Numbered from the stretch's first letter, positions 1-7,831 are shown. The stretch: 64,000 nucleotides of DNA from Dyella humicola (GCF_026283945.1 NZ_JAPDPC010000002.1:1-64000), one strand, 5' to 3'. The notes: generated by a model from the sequence alone, not told the origin. Program-made: numbers and translations.

Positions 1-90
1 AACCGGTCGATGCAACACTCCTGCTGCTTGCGCAGTCGTTAGTGTGTTGCATCGACCGGTTGAGGCCGCCGCCCGGAGCGGTCATTGTGA
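1..90 (+). repeat. Long-form hairpin element L1 (left end cut by window)
   Basis: A perfect 18-bp inverted repeat (1-18 with 44-61) encloses a 25-nt loop. It is followed by a degenerate copy of the right half of the short repeat (CCGCC..CCC..AGCGGTC, about 66-84). Comparison with the complete element at 51498-51602 suggests the outer left arm lies just before the window. Confidence 0.8.
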
Positions 91-111
91 TGGCGCTAAT
101 CAGGAGAGAGG

Positions 112-351
112 ATGGGCGACAAACTGGCGCCAAGAATCGCTAAATCCATGATCTTGGGATTGGTTATCTACGCAACGATGATCGTCTTAGTGATGATCAT
201 CGTTTTCCTAAAGTGCATGGCATCGGGTGTTCCATACGGCATGGTTAGTTTCGTCGCGGCGCTTAAGTCGGTGTCCCGTGGTGCGATAGGCATTGGCGTT
301 GCTACGGCTGGATTAGCCTATTTCACTTCGAATCGTGGCCCAGGCAAGTGA
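112..351 (+). CDS. Small two-helix membrane protein, array cassette 1
   Basis: 79 residues. I do not recognise the family. Two hydrophobic stretches are visible at about residues 13-33 and 55-71, joined by a loop that starts with Lys-Cys and carries Gly-Val. The start is supported by an AGGAGAG Shine-Dalgarno sequence about 6 nt upstream. It lies just after the long element L1, and its stop codon is 9 nt before repeat R1. The protein at 3572-3793 is a paralogue (shared pattern G..(I/F)YA....V(F/L)(L/V)KC...GV), so the array holds two diverged copies. Function is unknown. Confidence 0.75.
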   Translation: MGDKLAPRIAKSMILGLVIYATMIVLVMIIVFLKCMASGVPYGMVSFVAALKSVSRGAIGIGVATAGLAYFTSNRGPGK

Positions 352-360
352 CATAAAAAC

Positions 361-384
361 GTCCGCTTCCGACCCTGACCGGAC
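361..384 (+). repeat. Short hairpin repeat R1
   Basis: Left arm GTCCGC pairs with a variant right arm (CCGGAC); the TTCCGACCC core is intact. It lies 9 nt after the stop of the preceding gene. Confidence 0.85.
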
Positions 385-453
385 CTACTTGCAGGCATTC
401 GTAGAGTCGGGGTTGAGGCGAATTCGGATCACTTTCAACTGGGGACCCCATCA

Positions 454-675
454 ATGATCAAAGACGCAACCGTGGCAAAGTGGGTAAGTGACTTGATGCT
501 TGAGTTTGGGAAGAAGCTTGATGAGTCGGTCGCTGAGGTGCAGAACAATTGCAGCAACGAGGAATTTGTCGCGTATCGAAAGGCGATCGGCAGAGTGATG
601 GGAGACATGCTTCTGGAAGTCATGAATCCCATCTATACGGCACATCCAGAAATTAAGCCAAAGGAGTTGCGTTGA
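454..675 (+). CDS. Small hypothetical protein, array cassette 2
   Basis: 73 residues, charged, apparently all-helical, with no signal peptide or membrane helix. The helix around residues 10-35 is acidic, and the protein ends in a short lysine-rich tail. I do not recognise the family. The gene is bounded by repeat R1 (69 nt upstream) and R2 (22 nt downstream). Overlapping reading frames on the other strand have poorer composition, so this frame is the likely gene. A cytosolic role is inferred from the absence of export signals. Confidence 0.7.
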   Translation: MIKDATVAKWVSDLMLEFGKKLDESVAEVQNNCSNEEFVAYRKAIGRVMGDMLLEVMNPIYTAHPEIKPKELR

Positions 676-697
676 GCGCCGTAGCTCCACTGAAAAG

Positions 698-721
698 GTC
701 CGCTTCCGACCCACGGCGGAC
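698..721 (+). repeat. Short hairpin repeat R2
   Basis: Arms GTCCGC and GCGGAC pair around the conserved TTCCGACCC core. It lies between two same-strand genes. Confidence 0.9.
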
Positions 722-761
722 GTTAGCGAAGGAACACTTTTAGAGGCTTTAGGGGGACCAA

Positions 762-1166
762 GTGCGCCTTGACGTAGAGGGGAAACTGACCGTCCAGGAT
801 GCCAGTGGCGTGGACATCGCCCGGGCGTTGGGGGCGCTTCGCAGTTCTGGGCCGCACTCCTTTGCGATCCTGTCATCCGACGGCGGCAGCTACATTCAAG
901 TGGCAGGCGGCAGCCAGACTTGTGCAATAGAAGTGCGTGACGCCACTACAGGAAAGCACTATCGGGCTCACCAGTGTCAACCTCATCCCGTCTTTCCAGA
1001 CGGAACAAAGCTAGCCTTCGGAGCGGGGACGGTAGTGCTTCAAGGGGATGAGTGGTTCACGGCCGTGCAGGCTACGCTGGTTCTTATTGAATTTCTCGGT
1101 GGCGAACTGTTACCAGCCTCGGCTCCGGGTTGGCGCGATGTAACCGGCCTCATATTTGGCAAGTAG
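762..1166 (+). CDS. Hypothetical protein, array cassette 3
   Basis: 134 residues starting at GTG, supported by an AGGGGG Shine-Dalgarno sequence about 5 nt upstream. No signal peptide or membrane segment. The sequence looks like a compact alpha/beta protein with repeated short beta strands (YIQVAGG, CAIEVRD, YRAHQC) followed by a helix near residues 105-115. This resembles small immunity-like proteins in general build only; I cannot assign a family. The gene ends 14 nt before repeat R3. Confidence 0.7.
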   Translation: MRLDVEGKLTVQDASGVDIARALGALRSSGPHSFAILSSDGGSYIQVAGGSQTCAIEVRDATTGKHYRAHQCQPHPVFPDGTKLAFGAGTVVLQGDEWFTAVQATLVLIEFLGGELLPASAPGWRDVTGLIFGK

Positions 1167-1180
1167 CCGATAGGCAAACT

Positions 1181-1204
1181 GTCCGCTTCCGACCCGGAGC
1201 GCAC
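1181..1204 (+). repeat. Short hairpin repeat R3
   Basis: The left arm is canonical; the right arm is AGCGCAC, so one pair of the stem is broken. The core is intact. Confidence 0.85.
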
Positions 1205-1240
1205 AGTTCTAACTCGATATCAAAGGGGCGCGGGCGAACT

Positions 1241-1564
1241 ATGGACCTTTTAGAAACCTTTTGGGATGGCACTGTCCAGCTGTCCACCGACGCACACGAG
1301 ATGCGGATGGGCCACTGGGTGTACGCACCGAAATGCGTTGATATCTCAACTGGTCGTTCCCTCTTCGACCTGACAGGCAAGCACTGGGACCTCATGTCCG
1401 TCGCTGTCACTGACGATTCTCTGGACTTGCGGCTGCGGAAGTATCCGGGCGACCGGCCTGAAGTGGTTTTGCAGATCTGGCGGGATGGTCTAGACGTTCG
1501 GCTAGGCGGGCGTCGCGTAGCCTGCGAGGACCTAGAACAACGCTTAGACGAAGCGCGCAACTAA
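1241..1564 (+). CDS. Hypothetical protein, array cassette 4
   Basis: 107 residues beginning MDLLETFWDG. The open frame extends back to 1130, but that longer form would read through repeat R3, so the ATG at 1241 is preferred. The protein has alternating beta strands (TVQLST, HWVYAPKCVDIS, VVLQIWRDGLDVRLGG) and a C-terminal acidic helix. I do not recognise it. R4 begins 3 nt after the stop codon, so gene and repeat are almost contiguous. Confidence 0.7.
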   Translation: MDLLETFWDGTVQLSTDAHEMRMGHWVYAPKCVDISTGRSLFDLTGKHWDLMSVAVTDDSLDLRLRKYPGDRPEVVLQIWRDGLDVRLGGRRVACEDLEQRLDEARN

Positions 1565-1567
1565 AGC

Positions 1568-1591
1568 GTCCGCTATCGACCCGAAGCGGAC
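1568..1591 (+). repeat. Short hairpin repeat R4
   Basis: A 7-bp stem (GTCCGCT with AGCGGAC) encloses an ATCGACCCGA-type loop. Confidence 0.9.
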
Positions 1592-1647
1592 GTAGCTCTT
1601 CATGTGGCAGACTCCGACTGATCAAGGGAATGTGCTGTGAGGGGACC

Positions 1648-1959
1648 ATGGAGACGATAGCCAAAGAGGTGATTTTCGGGCGCTTTCCCAACGGCGACCT
1701 ATTCGAAATTCGCATAGAGATCGGCGCTCCCTATTCGTGGCAGGGCGACGAAGATGAGTGGGCATGTCCCGTCAAGCTTCATCCGCTCTACCCAAATCTT
1801 AGGGACATCCATGGCGGCAGCTCACTCCAAGCACTCTGTTTGGCTATATCGCTAGCGAAGAGTTTGCTTGACGCTTTTCTAGAGAAAGGCGGCGAACTGA
1901 CTTACGGCGAAAACGGGACCTTTGACGTGAACGCGGTCTTTGGAACCACGAAGCACTAG
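1648..1959 (+). CDS. DUF6968-like protein, array cassette 5
   Basis: 103 residues from the ATG at 1648, which has GAGGGG close upstream; an in-frame ATG at 1630 is less well supported. The pattern, a beta-rich N-terminus with PYSW, then EDEWACPV, an RDIHGGSSLQALCLAI segment and a helix ending in KGGEL, matches my memory of the small DUF6968 family, which has no known function. No export signal is seen. It is an independent unit between R4 and R5. Confidence 0.6.
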   Translation: METIAKEVIFGRFPNGDLFEIRIEIGAPYSWQGDEDEWACPVKLHPLYPNLRDIHGGSSLQALCLAISLAKSLLDAFLEKGGELTYGENGTFDVNAVFGTTKH

Positions 1960-1992
1960 GTGAACCTTGGTCGGATGGCGTATCACAAATGT

Positions 1993-2016
1993 GTCCGCTT
2001 CCGACCCATAGCCGAC
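1993..2016 (+). repeat. Short hairpin repeat R5
   Basis: The stem extends outward with AAT/ATT to about 10 bp, with one mismatch in the right arm (AGCCGAC). Confidence 0.9.
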
Positions 2017-2097
2017 ATTATCTGTGGCGAGAGGATGGGATTGATTCGTGTCTGTGCGGCAGGCAGAGTCAATGGCCTCTCTAGGGGAAGGGTAAAG

Positions 2098-2913
2098 ATG
2101 GACGCAAAAGTCTCAAGGTGGGAGAAGGCCAAGTCCTGGCTGGCAATAGAAGGCCCATGGCTTGGCTATCTCTGTCTCATTGTGCTTCTTTTCGCAGGGA
2201 TTCTCCTGGCAGCCCTGCACGGGCACATCGACAGTAAAGACGTCGTCGGCTGGCTATTTCCGCTGATTGGTACTTTCTTGGGGGCCTTTCTGGCTTTCCG
2301 ATTCCAGGAGCTCAAGGATCGCCGTGCAGAGCAGCGACGGCAAATCGATGCGGTCAACCGAACACTTTTGACCATCGGGGCTCAATTCAATCATCTCTAT
2401 GCGTATGAGCGAGGCGTGCTCGCGCAATTTGTTGGCGCGGGGGAACGAATGCTCAACCTACCCGCTACAGGGCTGGGCGATAGCTTTGACGTGCGTCTTG
2501 CCACAGAGGACCTGGTCTTCCTGGCGTACCAGGGACACGCACAGCTCCTCATGGATCTTACGATCGAACAAGGCCGCTTCGATTGCGCGCGCGAAGTGGT
2601 AGCCGCCCGGTGCGAAATGATGGTCCAGGAGATCCAACCCTTGATCGAGCAACATAACCTCAATGGTCGGATGGTCTCGTCTGATGAGGTCAAGGCTGCA
2701 TTTGGAGAGCGGATGTTTGGGGCATTAGAGACGGCCACGAATCAGGTCTATTTCCACATCACGTCGACGGCCGAAAGCTTGCTGTCTACATCCGACAAGC
2801 TTCATGCCGCAGCGAAGAAAATGTTTCCTGGGGTACGGTTTATGAAAGTGTCCAAACCGCCTCCTGACGAGAAGGCGCCAACCAACGCTGCCATTGAGCA
2901 ACCCGGGTCTTGA
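2098..2913 (+). CDS. Two-helix membrane protein with long cytosolic domain, array cassette 6
   Basis: 271 residues. The frame is open back to 1960, but that would read through R5. The ATG at 2098 has a strong GGGGAAGGG ribosome-binding region, so it is chosen. Two transmembrane helices at about residues 22-41 and 50-68 are followed by a basic, coiled-coil-like helix (about 69-90) and a mainly helical domain rich in Leu, Glu and Gln to the end. I do not recognise the family. The layout resembles membrane-anchored scaffold or sensor proteins, which is inference only. Confidence 0.75.
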   Translation: MDAKVSRWEKAKSWLAIEGPWLGYLCLIVLLFAGILLAALHGHIDSKDVVGWLFPLIGTFLGAFLAFRFQELKDRRAEQRRQIDAVNRTLLTIGAQFNHLYAYERGVLAQFVGAGERMLNLPATGLGDSFDVRLATEDLVFLAYQGHAQLLMDLTIEQGRFDCAREVVAARCEMMVQEIQPLIEQHNLNGRMVSSDEVKAAFGERMFGALETATNQVYFHITSTAESLLSTSDKLHAAAKKMFPGVRFMKVSKPPPDEKAPTNAAIEQPGS

Positions 2914-2974
2914 GCAGCGAGTGGTGTGGCTGAATCCGTAACGCGCTGATAGATGGCAGAGTGGTTGAGTTAAG

Positions 2975-2998
2975 GTCCGCTTCCGACCCAGAGCAGAC
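2975..2998 (+). repeat. Short hairpin repeat R6
   Basis: Right arm AGCAGAC pairs with the left arm through one non-Watson-Crick position. The core is intact. Confidence 0.88.
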
Positions 2999-3031
2999 AT
3001 GCGTAGGGCCAAGTCATCCAAGGATTGTCCA

Positions 3032-3433
3032 ATGTTGACGAAACTTCCCCGCGAATTGGTCCGACGTGAGAACGAGCTAGTGCTGTTGTATCTGGATGGG
3101 AAATCGGCCCATTCGGACATTGCTTTGCCGCTTGTTCACGCGGTTCGTCTGCTGCCGAACACGCAACTTTACTGCTCAGATCGAGAGCGCTTCGGGTACG
3201 TCGTGGCTTACACCAATGGAACGATATTCGCCTTCGCCGCGGGCATGACATCAATGGCCTTAAGGCTTCCGCTGAGTGAAGCAGGACCGGCAATTGACGT
3301 TGGTGCCGAGCCTGCCTCATCGGCCGGTGACGAGTGGCTGACGTTCAAGCTGTTTGGTGCTTCCGGGTGGGACGGACGCCTCGAAGCTTGGTGTCAGATC
3401 GCGCACAAACACGCGTCGTTGTTGCCTTCTTAG
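3032..3433 (+). CDS. Hypothetical protein, array cassette 7
   Basis: 133 residues from the ATG at 3032. An upstream in-frame ATG at 2999 falls at the edge of repeat R6, so it is less likely. No signal peptide or membrane helix. It contains beta-rich segments (NTQLYCSDRERFGYVVAYTNGT, IFAFAAGMTSMALRLP) and a Trp-containing C-terminus. The overall build is like small immunity proteins, but no family is recognised. R7 follows 84 nt after the stop. Confidence 0.65.
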   Translation: MLTKLPRELVRRENELVLLYLDGKSAHSDIALPLVHAVRLLPNTQLYCSDRERFGYVVAYTNGTIFAFAAGMTSMALRLPLSEAGPAIDVGAEPASSAGDEWLTFKLFGASGWDGRLEAWCQIAHKHASLLPS

Positions 3434-3517
3434 GCCGAATGGCGGACTTCGACAATCTGCCTGCTATGGGGAAGCAACTATGCTTGTCGGCGGCGAGGGC
3501 GTCGGCATACTAGAAAG

Positions 3518-3541
3518 GTCTGCTTCCGACCCGAAGCGGAC
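3518..3541 (+). repeat. Short hairpin repeat R7
   Basis: The stem is 9 bp (GTCTGCTTC with GAAGCGGAC, one G-T pair) around a CGACCC loop. Confidence 0.9.
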
Positions 3542-3571
3542 GCTTTTCTGATCACAGACGAAGGGGGGGGA

Positions 3572-3793
3572 TTGGTGAAGAGAGTCCTGAAGGCTTTGCT
3601 AGGCGGCTTCATCTTCTATGCGGTCGTCACGACGATCGCGATGGTCACTGTCCTGGTCAAATGCTTGGTGCTGGGAGTTCACTTTAGTTTCCTGGTTGCC
3701 CTCTTTGCTTCCAGAGTGACGCTCGGATCGGCAGCCGTCATCGCGATTTTCACCTTCATTGCGCTTGGCAATACTGAAGACGCGAAGCGCTAA
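3572..3793 (+). CDS. Small two-helix membrane protein, paralogue of the gene at 112
   Basis: 73 residues. The start is TTG at 3572 or the adjacent GTG at 3575, just after a run of G that serves as the ribosome-binding site. Two hydrophobic segments at about residues 8-30 and 50-67 are joined by a VKC...GV loop, as in the protein at 112-351. Both are short, both sit directly between repeat elements, and they are clearly diverged in sequence. Function unknown. Confidence 0.7.
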   Translation: MVKRVLKALLGGFIFYAVVTTIAMVTVLVKCLVLGVHFSFLVALFASRVTLGSAAVIAIFTFIALGNTEDAKR

Positions 3794-3820
3794 ACGAGCG
3801 GAATGGCAGCCGTCAGGAGC

Positions 3821-3844
3821 GTCCGCTTCCGACCCAAGGAAGAC
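3821..3844 (+). repeat. Short hairpin repeat R8
   Basis: The left arm and core are canonical. The right arm (AGGAAGAC) is eroded and pairs poorly. Confidence 0.75.
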
Positions 3845-3923
3845 ACTCGGTGTGCCCGGGCGCAGATGATTTTTGACCGAAGGTTTGACAAACACAGTGG
3901 CCACATACATCAAGGAAAACACG

Positions 3924-4406
3924 GTGAGGATTCGACAGTTGTCGTTGGTCTGTTTCATGGCACTGCTATCAGCATGCGCCACTGTCCCCTTGAACGCTCC
4001 CGCCTATCAACCCGTAGCGGAGGCAACAGACGGGTCGTCGAATCTCTACATATACAGGCTCGGCGCCTATCCGAAGTTGAGAACCCCGACGATTTCGGTA
4101 GACGAAAGCGATGTATTTGATCCACCCGAGGGTGCGTATACGGTCGTCCGTGTACCTGCGGGCCCACACAAAGTTACTGTGCACTGGTCCTGGGACACAG
4201 GTTGGCCGAGCCTGACCTTACAGGTTGATGCGAAGTCAGGAGGGGCGACGTACCTGAAGATAAGCGGGAGCTTTGGCTCCGTTGGCGGAGGCTACTTCCA
4301 AGCGGGTTCGTACGCTAACGTCGTTGGGCAAGCATTCGCCGAGCAGGAATTGCGCAATTGCTGCCGTTATATCCCGCCCAAGAGCAACGCTGTCAGTAGC
4401 AAATAG
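3924..4406 (+). CDS. Lipoprotein, DUF2846-like, array cassette 9
   Basis: 160 residues from the GTG at 3924, chosen because AAGGA lies upstream and the product then begins with a textbook lipoprotein signal: basic MRIRQ, a hydrophobic core and a lipobox ending in Cys18 (LSAC). Longer TTG-started versions are possible. The mature part has YIYRLGAYPKLRT, a short strand with SVDESDVFDPPEGAYTVVRV and a PAGPHKVTV segment, the pattern of DUF2846-type lipoproteins. It is likely lipid-anchored in the periplasm or outer membrane. Function unknown. Confidence 0.7.
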   Translation: MRIRQLSLVCFMALLSACATVPLNAPAYQPVAEATDGSSNLYIYRLGAYPKLRTPTISVDESDVFDPPEGAYTVVRVPAGPHKVTVHWSWDTGWPSLTLQVDAKSGGATYLKISGSFGSVGGGYFQAGSYANVVGQAFAEQELRNCCRYIPPKSNAVSSK

Positions 4407-4441
4407 TGGGCACTTGCATCGGGATTCAGGCAAGCGTTTAT

Positions 4442-4465
4442 GTCCGCTTCCGACCCGAAGCAGAC
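4442..4465 (+). repeat. Short hairpin repeat R9
   Basis: The stem extends outward (TTAT with ATAA) to about 12 bp with one mismatch. Confidence 0.9.
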
Positions 4466-4522
4466 ATAATTAGGGGCGCAGCCGTCGGCTGCCATGGTGT
4501 ACCGACCTAGCCTGGAGGGGGC

Positions 4523-4954
4523 ATGGACAGGGGAACTGCGGCATTTCCACACGTGCCTCTCGCGAGGGCAGAGGTAGAGCGCGAAGAACGCCATCAGGTT
4601 TTGCGGATGGTCGTGTTTGCAGCGTCGCTAGGTGTTGCGCTGATCCTTGCGTACCTTGGCTACAACGACATTCAACACCGCCAGAGTTACCGCGAGGCGC
4701 TCATTCTTCCACTTGGGCTCTACGTAGGTTTTCTCAACGCGTATACGCAGCGCAAGAAAGATATTTCGGCCCTCAGCTTATCTGAGCTGAGGGAAATCGA
4801 AGACTTGGGCAAGGCAAATCCCGCGATCGGTGAGGCTCTCGCTCGTTGGCGGTCGGTAGGAGACGTGCTGCGAAAGCGGGACCTTGCTGCGTGCAAGGGT
4901 TACGCTGGCAAGATGGGCCAGGCGGCGAAGCTTAGCGACATGAAGTGGGACTAG
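4523..4954 (+). CDS. Two-helix membrane protein, array cassette 10
   Basis: 143 residues. An acidic N-terminus is followed by transmembrane helices at about residues 27-46 and 58-74, then a charged, helical C-terminal half (EIEDLGKANPAIGEALARW) presumably on the cytosolic face. GGAGGGGGC precedes the ATG at a good distance. No family recognised. It is flanked by R9 (57 nt upstream) and R10 (25 nt downstream). Confidence 0.7.
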   Translation: MDRGTAAFPHVPLARAEVEREERHQVLRMVVFAASLGVALILAYLGYNDIQHRQSYREALILPLGLYVGFLNAYTQRKKDISALSLSELREIEDLGKANPAIGEALARWRSVGDVLRKRDLAACKGYAGKMGQAAKLSDMKWD

Positions 4955-4979
4955 TCAGGAATTTTGATTGCGCTGAACC

Positions 4980-5003
4980 GCCCGCTTTCGACCCGTAGCG
5001 GAC
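4980..5003 (+). repeat. Short hairpin repeat R10
   Basis: Left arm GCCCGCT differs by one base at its outer end; right arm AGCGGAC is canonical. The loop is TTCGACCCGT. Confidence 0.85.
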
Positions 5004-5170
5004 CTAAGCTGCCTCGCCCGGTCCCTGTTGAAGGAAGATGGCGCCGGGCCAACGACTGCCATTTGCCAGCAAACAATGCGCATGGCAGCATTCTGCTAGG
5101 GGGAATAAGGCTTTCGCTGTCTGTGCGCATCCCGCGCACGGCCGTCCCTTGCACGTCCTGAGGGGGACGA

Positions 5171-6304
5171 ATGAAGACGACCTTGTTGTCCTTGGCGCTG
5201 GGTTTGCTCGCCACGACCGCAAATGCGGATGTACCGAGTGTGGACTTCAATTCTCTGCCGGTACTCCAGGCTTCCACGCCCATCCCGGGCAACACTCGCA
5301 TTCCGGGAGATTTCAACGGCGACGGGTATTCCGATTTACCGTGGTTCAATCCGACGACCAATCAGTTCGGCTACTGGACCATGACCGCTACCGCTGGCAC
5401 TCCCAATGTCCAGTCCGGCAACGTGACGCGCACGGGTGGCAGCCTGTGGAATGTCACGCCAGGTTATGTCGTGGGTGCGATCGGCGACTTCAACGGCGAC
5501 GGATACGCCGATCTCGTATGGACGAGCGCTTCGAACGACCTGTGGCTCTGGACCAACAACAAACAAGGCGGCTTCACATCCACCCAGATCGGCAGCTATC
5601 CGAGCCAGTGGCAACTTGTGGGTGCGGGCGACGTGGATGGTGATGGCTACGACGACCTGCTTTGGATGGATCCTTCCGAGTGCAAATTCGCCTACTGGAC
5701 CATGCGTGGCGGGGTGCGCACGGGCTACAAGATCATTGATGTCGCGTGCGGCTATCATCCGATAGCCATTGGCTATTTCACCCCAAGCAATCGCATCAGC
5801 ATCATGTGGACGAGCCCTGCACACGACCTATACGTATGGGACAGCACGGGCTCTGGCTTCCTGTCCTACAACCTGAGCTCTTTCGTCAGCACGGACACCA
5901 CGTGGGCAATCGGCGGCGGTTACCAGGGCGTCGGCATTGGCATCAGCACGCGTGGGGGTTCGAGTGCCAGCAGCGCCACGGGTGAGGGGTATCTGCTCAA
6001 TCGCTCCTTCGACCAGAACGGCCACCAGAGCGCTGTGAGTACCACGTTTCTTTGGGGCGGCGCGGGCAACTGGAGCTACACGCAGGCCACGTACCTCATC
6101 GTCGGCAACGGCCTTAACTCGACCAGTCTGTACTACACCGACCAGGCACAGTGGACGCTGCAAAACGGTGGTCTTCCCACGCCTCTTATGTACTGGACGG
6201 GCAACGCCCCCAATCCCGGGGCGGGCCCCTTCTGGGTTTACCCCCAGGGCTGGTACGTCATCGGAGCTCCAGGGAACGGCGCATCGCCCTTCCCATGGAA
6301 ATAA
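5171..6304 (+). CDS. Secreted FG-GAP/VCBS repeat protein
   Basis: 377 residues with a clear signal peptide (MKTTLLSLALGLLATTANA, cleavage near residue 19). At least three FG-GAP-type repeats carry calcium-loop signatures: GDFNGDGYSDL near residue 47, GDFNGDGYADL near 105 and GDVDGDGYDDL near 152, each followed by a Trp-rich strand ending in WTM or WTN. The family forms integrin-like beta-propellers, often in adhesion or polysaccharide binding. The C-terminal half is Gly/Ser/Trp-rich without a recognised domain. It is the largest gene of the array, and the next repeat is unusually far (295 nt) from its stop. Confidence 0.85.
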   Translation: MKTTLLSLALGLLATTANADVPSVDFNSLPVLQASTPIPGNTRIPGDFNGDGYSDLPWFNPTTNQFGYWTMTATAGTPNVQSGNVTRTGGSLWNVTPGYVVGAIGDFNGDGYADLVWTSASNDLWLWTNNKQGGFTSTQIGSYPSQWQLVGAGDVDGDGYDDLLWMDPSECKFAYWTMRGGVRTGYKIIDVACGYHPIAIGYFTPSNRISIMWTSPAHDLYVWDSTGSGFLSYNLSSFVSTDTTWAIGGGYQGVGIGISTRGGSSASSATGEGYLLNRSFDQNGHQSAVSTTFLWGGAGNWSYTQATYLIVGNGLNSTSLYYTDQAQWTLQNGGLPTPLMYWTGNAPNPGAGPFWVYPQGWYVIGAPGNGASPFPWK

Positions 6305-6364
6305 TCCCGCCGAGGCCAGATCGCGCCGAGGCGCAGCCTCGTGCAACCTGGAGAAACGCTAGAC

Positions 6365-6388
6365 GGGACCGCGCCAGTGCGCGGTCCC
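6365..6388 (+). terminator. Strong hairpin downstream of the FG-GAP gene
   Basis: A perfect 10-bp GC-rich stem (6365-6374 with 6379-6388) has a CAGT loop and no T-run after it. It may act as a terminator or as an mRNA 3' stabiliser for the gene ending at 6304. The rest of 6305-6599 shows no gene. Confidence 0.45.
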
Positions 6389-6599
6389 GGTGTACCGGGC
6401 CGTCCGGAACGGGCGGATAGAAGATTCCAACAATATCGAAGCTGTTGGATCAGGTATGGCGCTGATTACTCGGTTGGCCACTCCCAAGCGCGCGATCGCT
6501 GTATCACTCGGCTGGGAAAGCGGCCACCGCCAATCGATAGGCGCGAAAACACGAACGTCAGGAAGTCGTAGTGGCGCTTTGCGAAGCAGAGTCGCTAAG

Positions 6600-6623
6600 G
6601 TCCGCTTCCGACCCGGAGCGGAC
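6600..6623 (+). repeat. Short hairpin repeat R11
   Basis: Canonical arms (GTCCGCT, AGCGGAC) and core. It begins 295 nt after the preceding stop codon. Confidence 0.9.
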
Positions 6624-6690
6624 ATTTCGGTTTGTGTTGAAATGGCGCGCGGATTTTCGACTGCTAGGGACGGCGCAAGGGGGTGGGTAA

Positions 6691-7104
6691 GTGTGGGCGA
6701 ATTTTTGGGCGATGCCAAAACTGCTTAGATTCATGACGGGTCACGCGCTGGCGTGCGTGATTTTTCTTATCGTGTCCGTCGTGCCGAACGAATCCTTCGC
6801 TATTAATGGACGTCACGTCTCTCAGGCGGAATGGTGGAGCAGCGGAGCCGGGTTCTTTGCATCCATCATCGGCATCTTTGGTTTGGCGGCTGGTGTGGCC
6901 ATTCTCAGAAAGAAGCCTTGGGCGCGCATGGCCTATCTTGGCTTTGCAACCATCGGCCTAGTCATTCCTTATCCAGTCTTTGGGAACTGGGCACTTGGAT
7001 TGGTCGGCGCACTGATTGTGGTAGCCGCCGGGCTTTGTCTGTTCAAGGTCAAGGCGGTTGTCGCGTATTTCGAACGAGAGGCACGCGTGGAAGTTGTTAG
7101 CTGA
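6691..7104 (+). CDS. Four-helix membrane protein, array cassette
   Basis: 137 residues from a GTG with AAGGGGG upstream; in-frame ATGs at 6712 and 6733 are alternatives. Hydrophobic segments near residues 18-30, 52-68, 76-92 and 95-113 suggest four helices with a short charged C-terminus (KVKAVVAYFEREARVEV). I do not recognise the family. The stop lies 7 nt before repeat R12. Confidence 0.65.
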   Translation: MWANFWAMPKLLRFMTGHALACVIFLIVSVVPNESFAINGRHVSQAEWWSSGAGFFASIIGIFGLAAGVAILRKKPWARMAYLGFATIGLVIPYPVFGNWALGLVGALIVVAAGLCLFKVKAVVAYFEREARVEVVS

Positions 7105-7111
7105 ACCGAGG

Positions 7112-7135
7112 GTCCGCTTGCGACCCACAGCGGAC
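7112..7135 (+). repeat. Short hairpin repeat R12
   Basis: The core reads TTGCGACCC instead of TTCCGACCC; the right arm is CAGCGGAC. It is 7 nt after the stop. Confidence 0.85.
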
Positions 7136-7166
7136 GCTCTGTCATCAATGATTCGAGGGGAGTGTT

Positions 7167-7418
7167 TTGAGTACCCAATTCACCCGTCATCAAGTGCCCC
7201 GAGGAGCGATGCCTGATGCGGAGCAGTTCAATCGGATGTACCTATTCAAAAATGTCCGCTTCCTGAGAGCCACATATCAGATCCGGCTTCTGGCGTTCTT
7301 TGCGGTCGACAAGCGGAAGCAACTTGTCCTTCGGGTGCCGTCAGCGTGTGTCTTTGATGAGTCTCTTTTGGGGCTGATTGCCAAGTGTGGCGGGCGTGTT
7401 ATTCGAGAGGACTGCTGA
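7167..7418 (+). CDS. Small hypothetical protein upstream of the Imm70-like gene
   Basis: 83 residues from TTG with GAGGGGAG upstream. The stop codon overlaps the ATG of the next gene in a TGATG arrangement, so the two are probably translationally coupled and form a two-gene cassette. The product is basic with a hydrophobic strand (IRLLAFFAVD) and no clear domain. A 10-nt piece identical to the left half of the repeat (GTCCGCTTCC, 7254-7263) lies inside the coding sequence, perhaps by chance or as a fossil copy. Confidence 0.55.
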   Translation: MSTQFTRHQVPRGAMPDAEQFNRMYLFKNVRFLRATYQIRLLAFFAVDKRKQLVLRVPSACVFDESLLGLIAKCGGRVIREDC

Positions 7419-7831
7419 TGGGACTCTATCTTTGTATCTTTGACGGGGATGGCGAACTCGATGGCATCCAGGTTGGTTCTTACGCAGACTTCAATTTCTT
7501 TCGTAATTCGGTAGTCAGGGTTGCTGAAGGCGGTGTGGCTGGATCTCGTTGCCCAACACTGAACAGTCACCATGATAGCGACGGTGAGTGGTCACCTTCC
7601 GAGTGCTCGATGTTGATCAAAGAGATCGAGCTGATCAATGACGCTTTCGAGGGGCCTCCTGCCATCGATTTCAATTCAAAGTGGCAAACGGATGTCGCGC
7701 GCAACAGCGGGATTGTTCCGAAAAATCTTGCCGAGTGCTTCTTTGATGTTGACGGTGAGCCGCTTCTTGATCGGCTTAAAGCGCTCGCGGAGCGTGGCAA
7801 GCGATTGGGGCTTCCGATTCTGTTTCAATAG
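7418..7831 (+). CDS. Imm70-like immunity protein
   Basis: 137 residues from the ATG at 7418. The N-terminus MGLYLCIFDGDGELDG followed by VGSYADFNFFR, a SRCPTLNSHHDSDGEW segment and SECSMLIKEIELI matches my recollection of the Imm70 immunity family, which protects cells from polymorphic toxins. No cognate toxin gene is visible next to it, so it would be an orphan immunity gene. It is cytosolic by absence of export signals and coupled to the gene at 7167. The family call rests on memory of conserved motifs, not a search. Confidence 0.65.
   Translation: MGLYLCIFDGDGELDGIQVGSYADFNFFRNSVVRVAEGGVAGSRCPTLNSHHDSDGEWSPSECSMLIKEIELINDAFEGPPAIDFNSKWQTDVARNSGIVPKNLAECFFDVDGEPLLDRLKALAERGKRLGLPILFQ

Noticed and set aside
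1130-1240. Longer N-terminus of the gene at 1241
   Set aside because: It would translate through repeat R3 (peptide VRFRPG), which recurs in many shadow frames and is a product of the repeat, not of a protein.
1960-2097. Longer N-terminus of the gene at 2098
   Set aside because: Reads through repeat R5 and gives the repeat-derived peptide VRFRPIAD; the ATG at 2098 has the better ribosome-binding site.
3803-4120. 105-codon frame overlapping the lipoprotein gene
   Set aside because: Its frame crosses a repeat and the composition is poor; the lipoprotein frame has a clear lipobox and beta pattern.
6365-6388. Another copy of the cassette repeat
   Set aside because: The stem sequence (GGGACCGCGC) and loop differ; it is only a strong hairpin.
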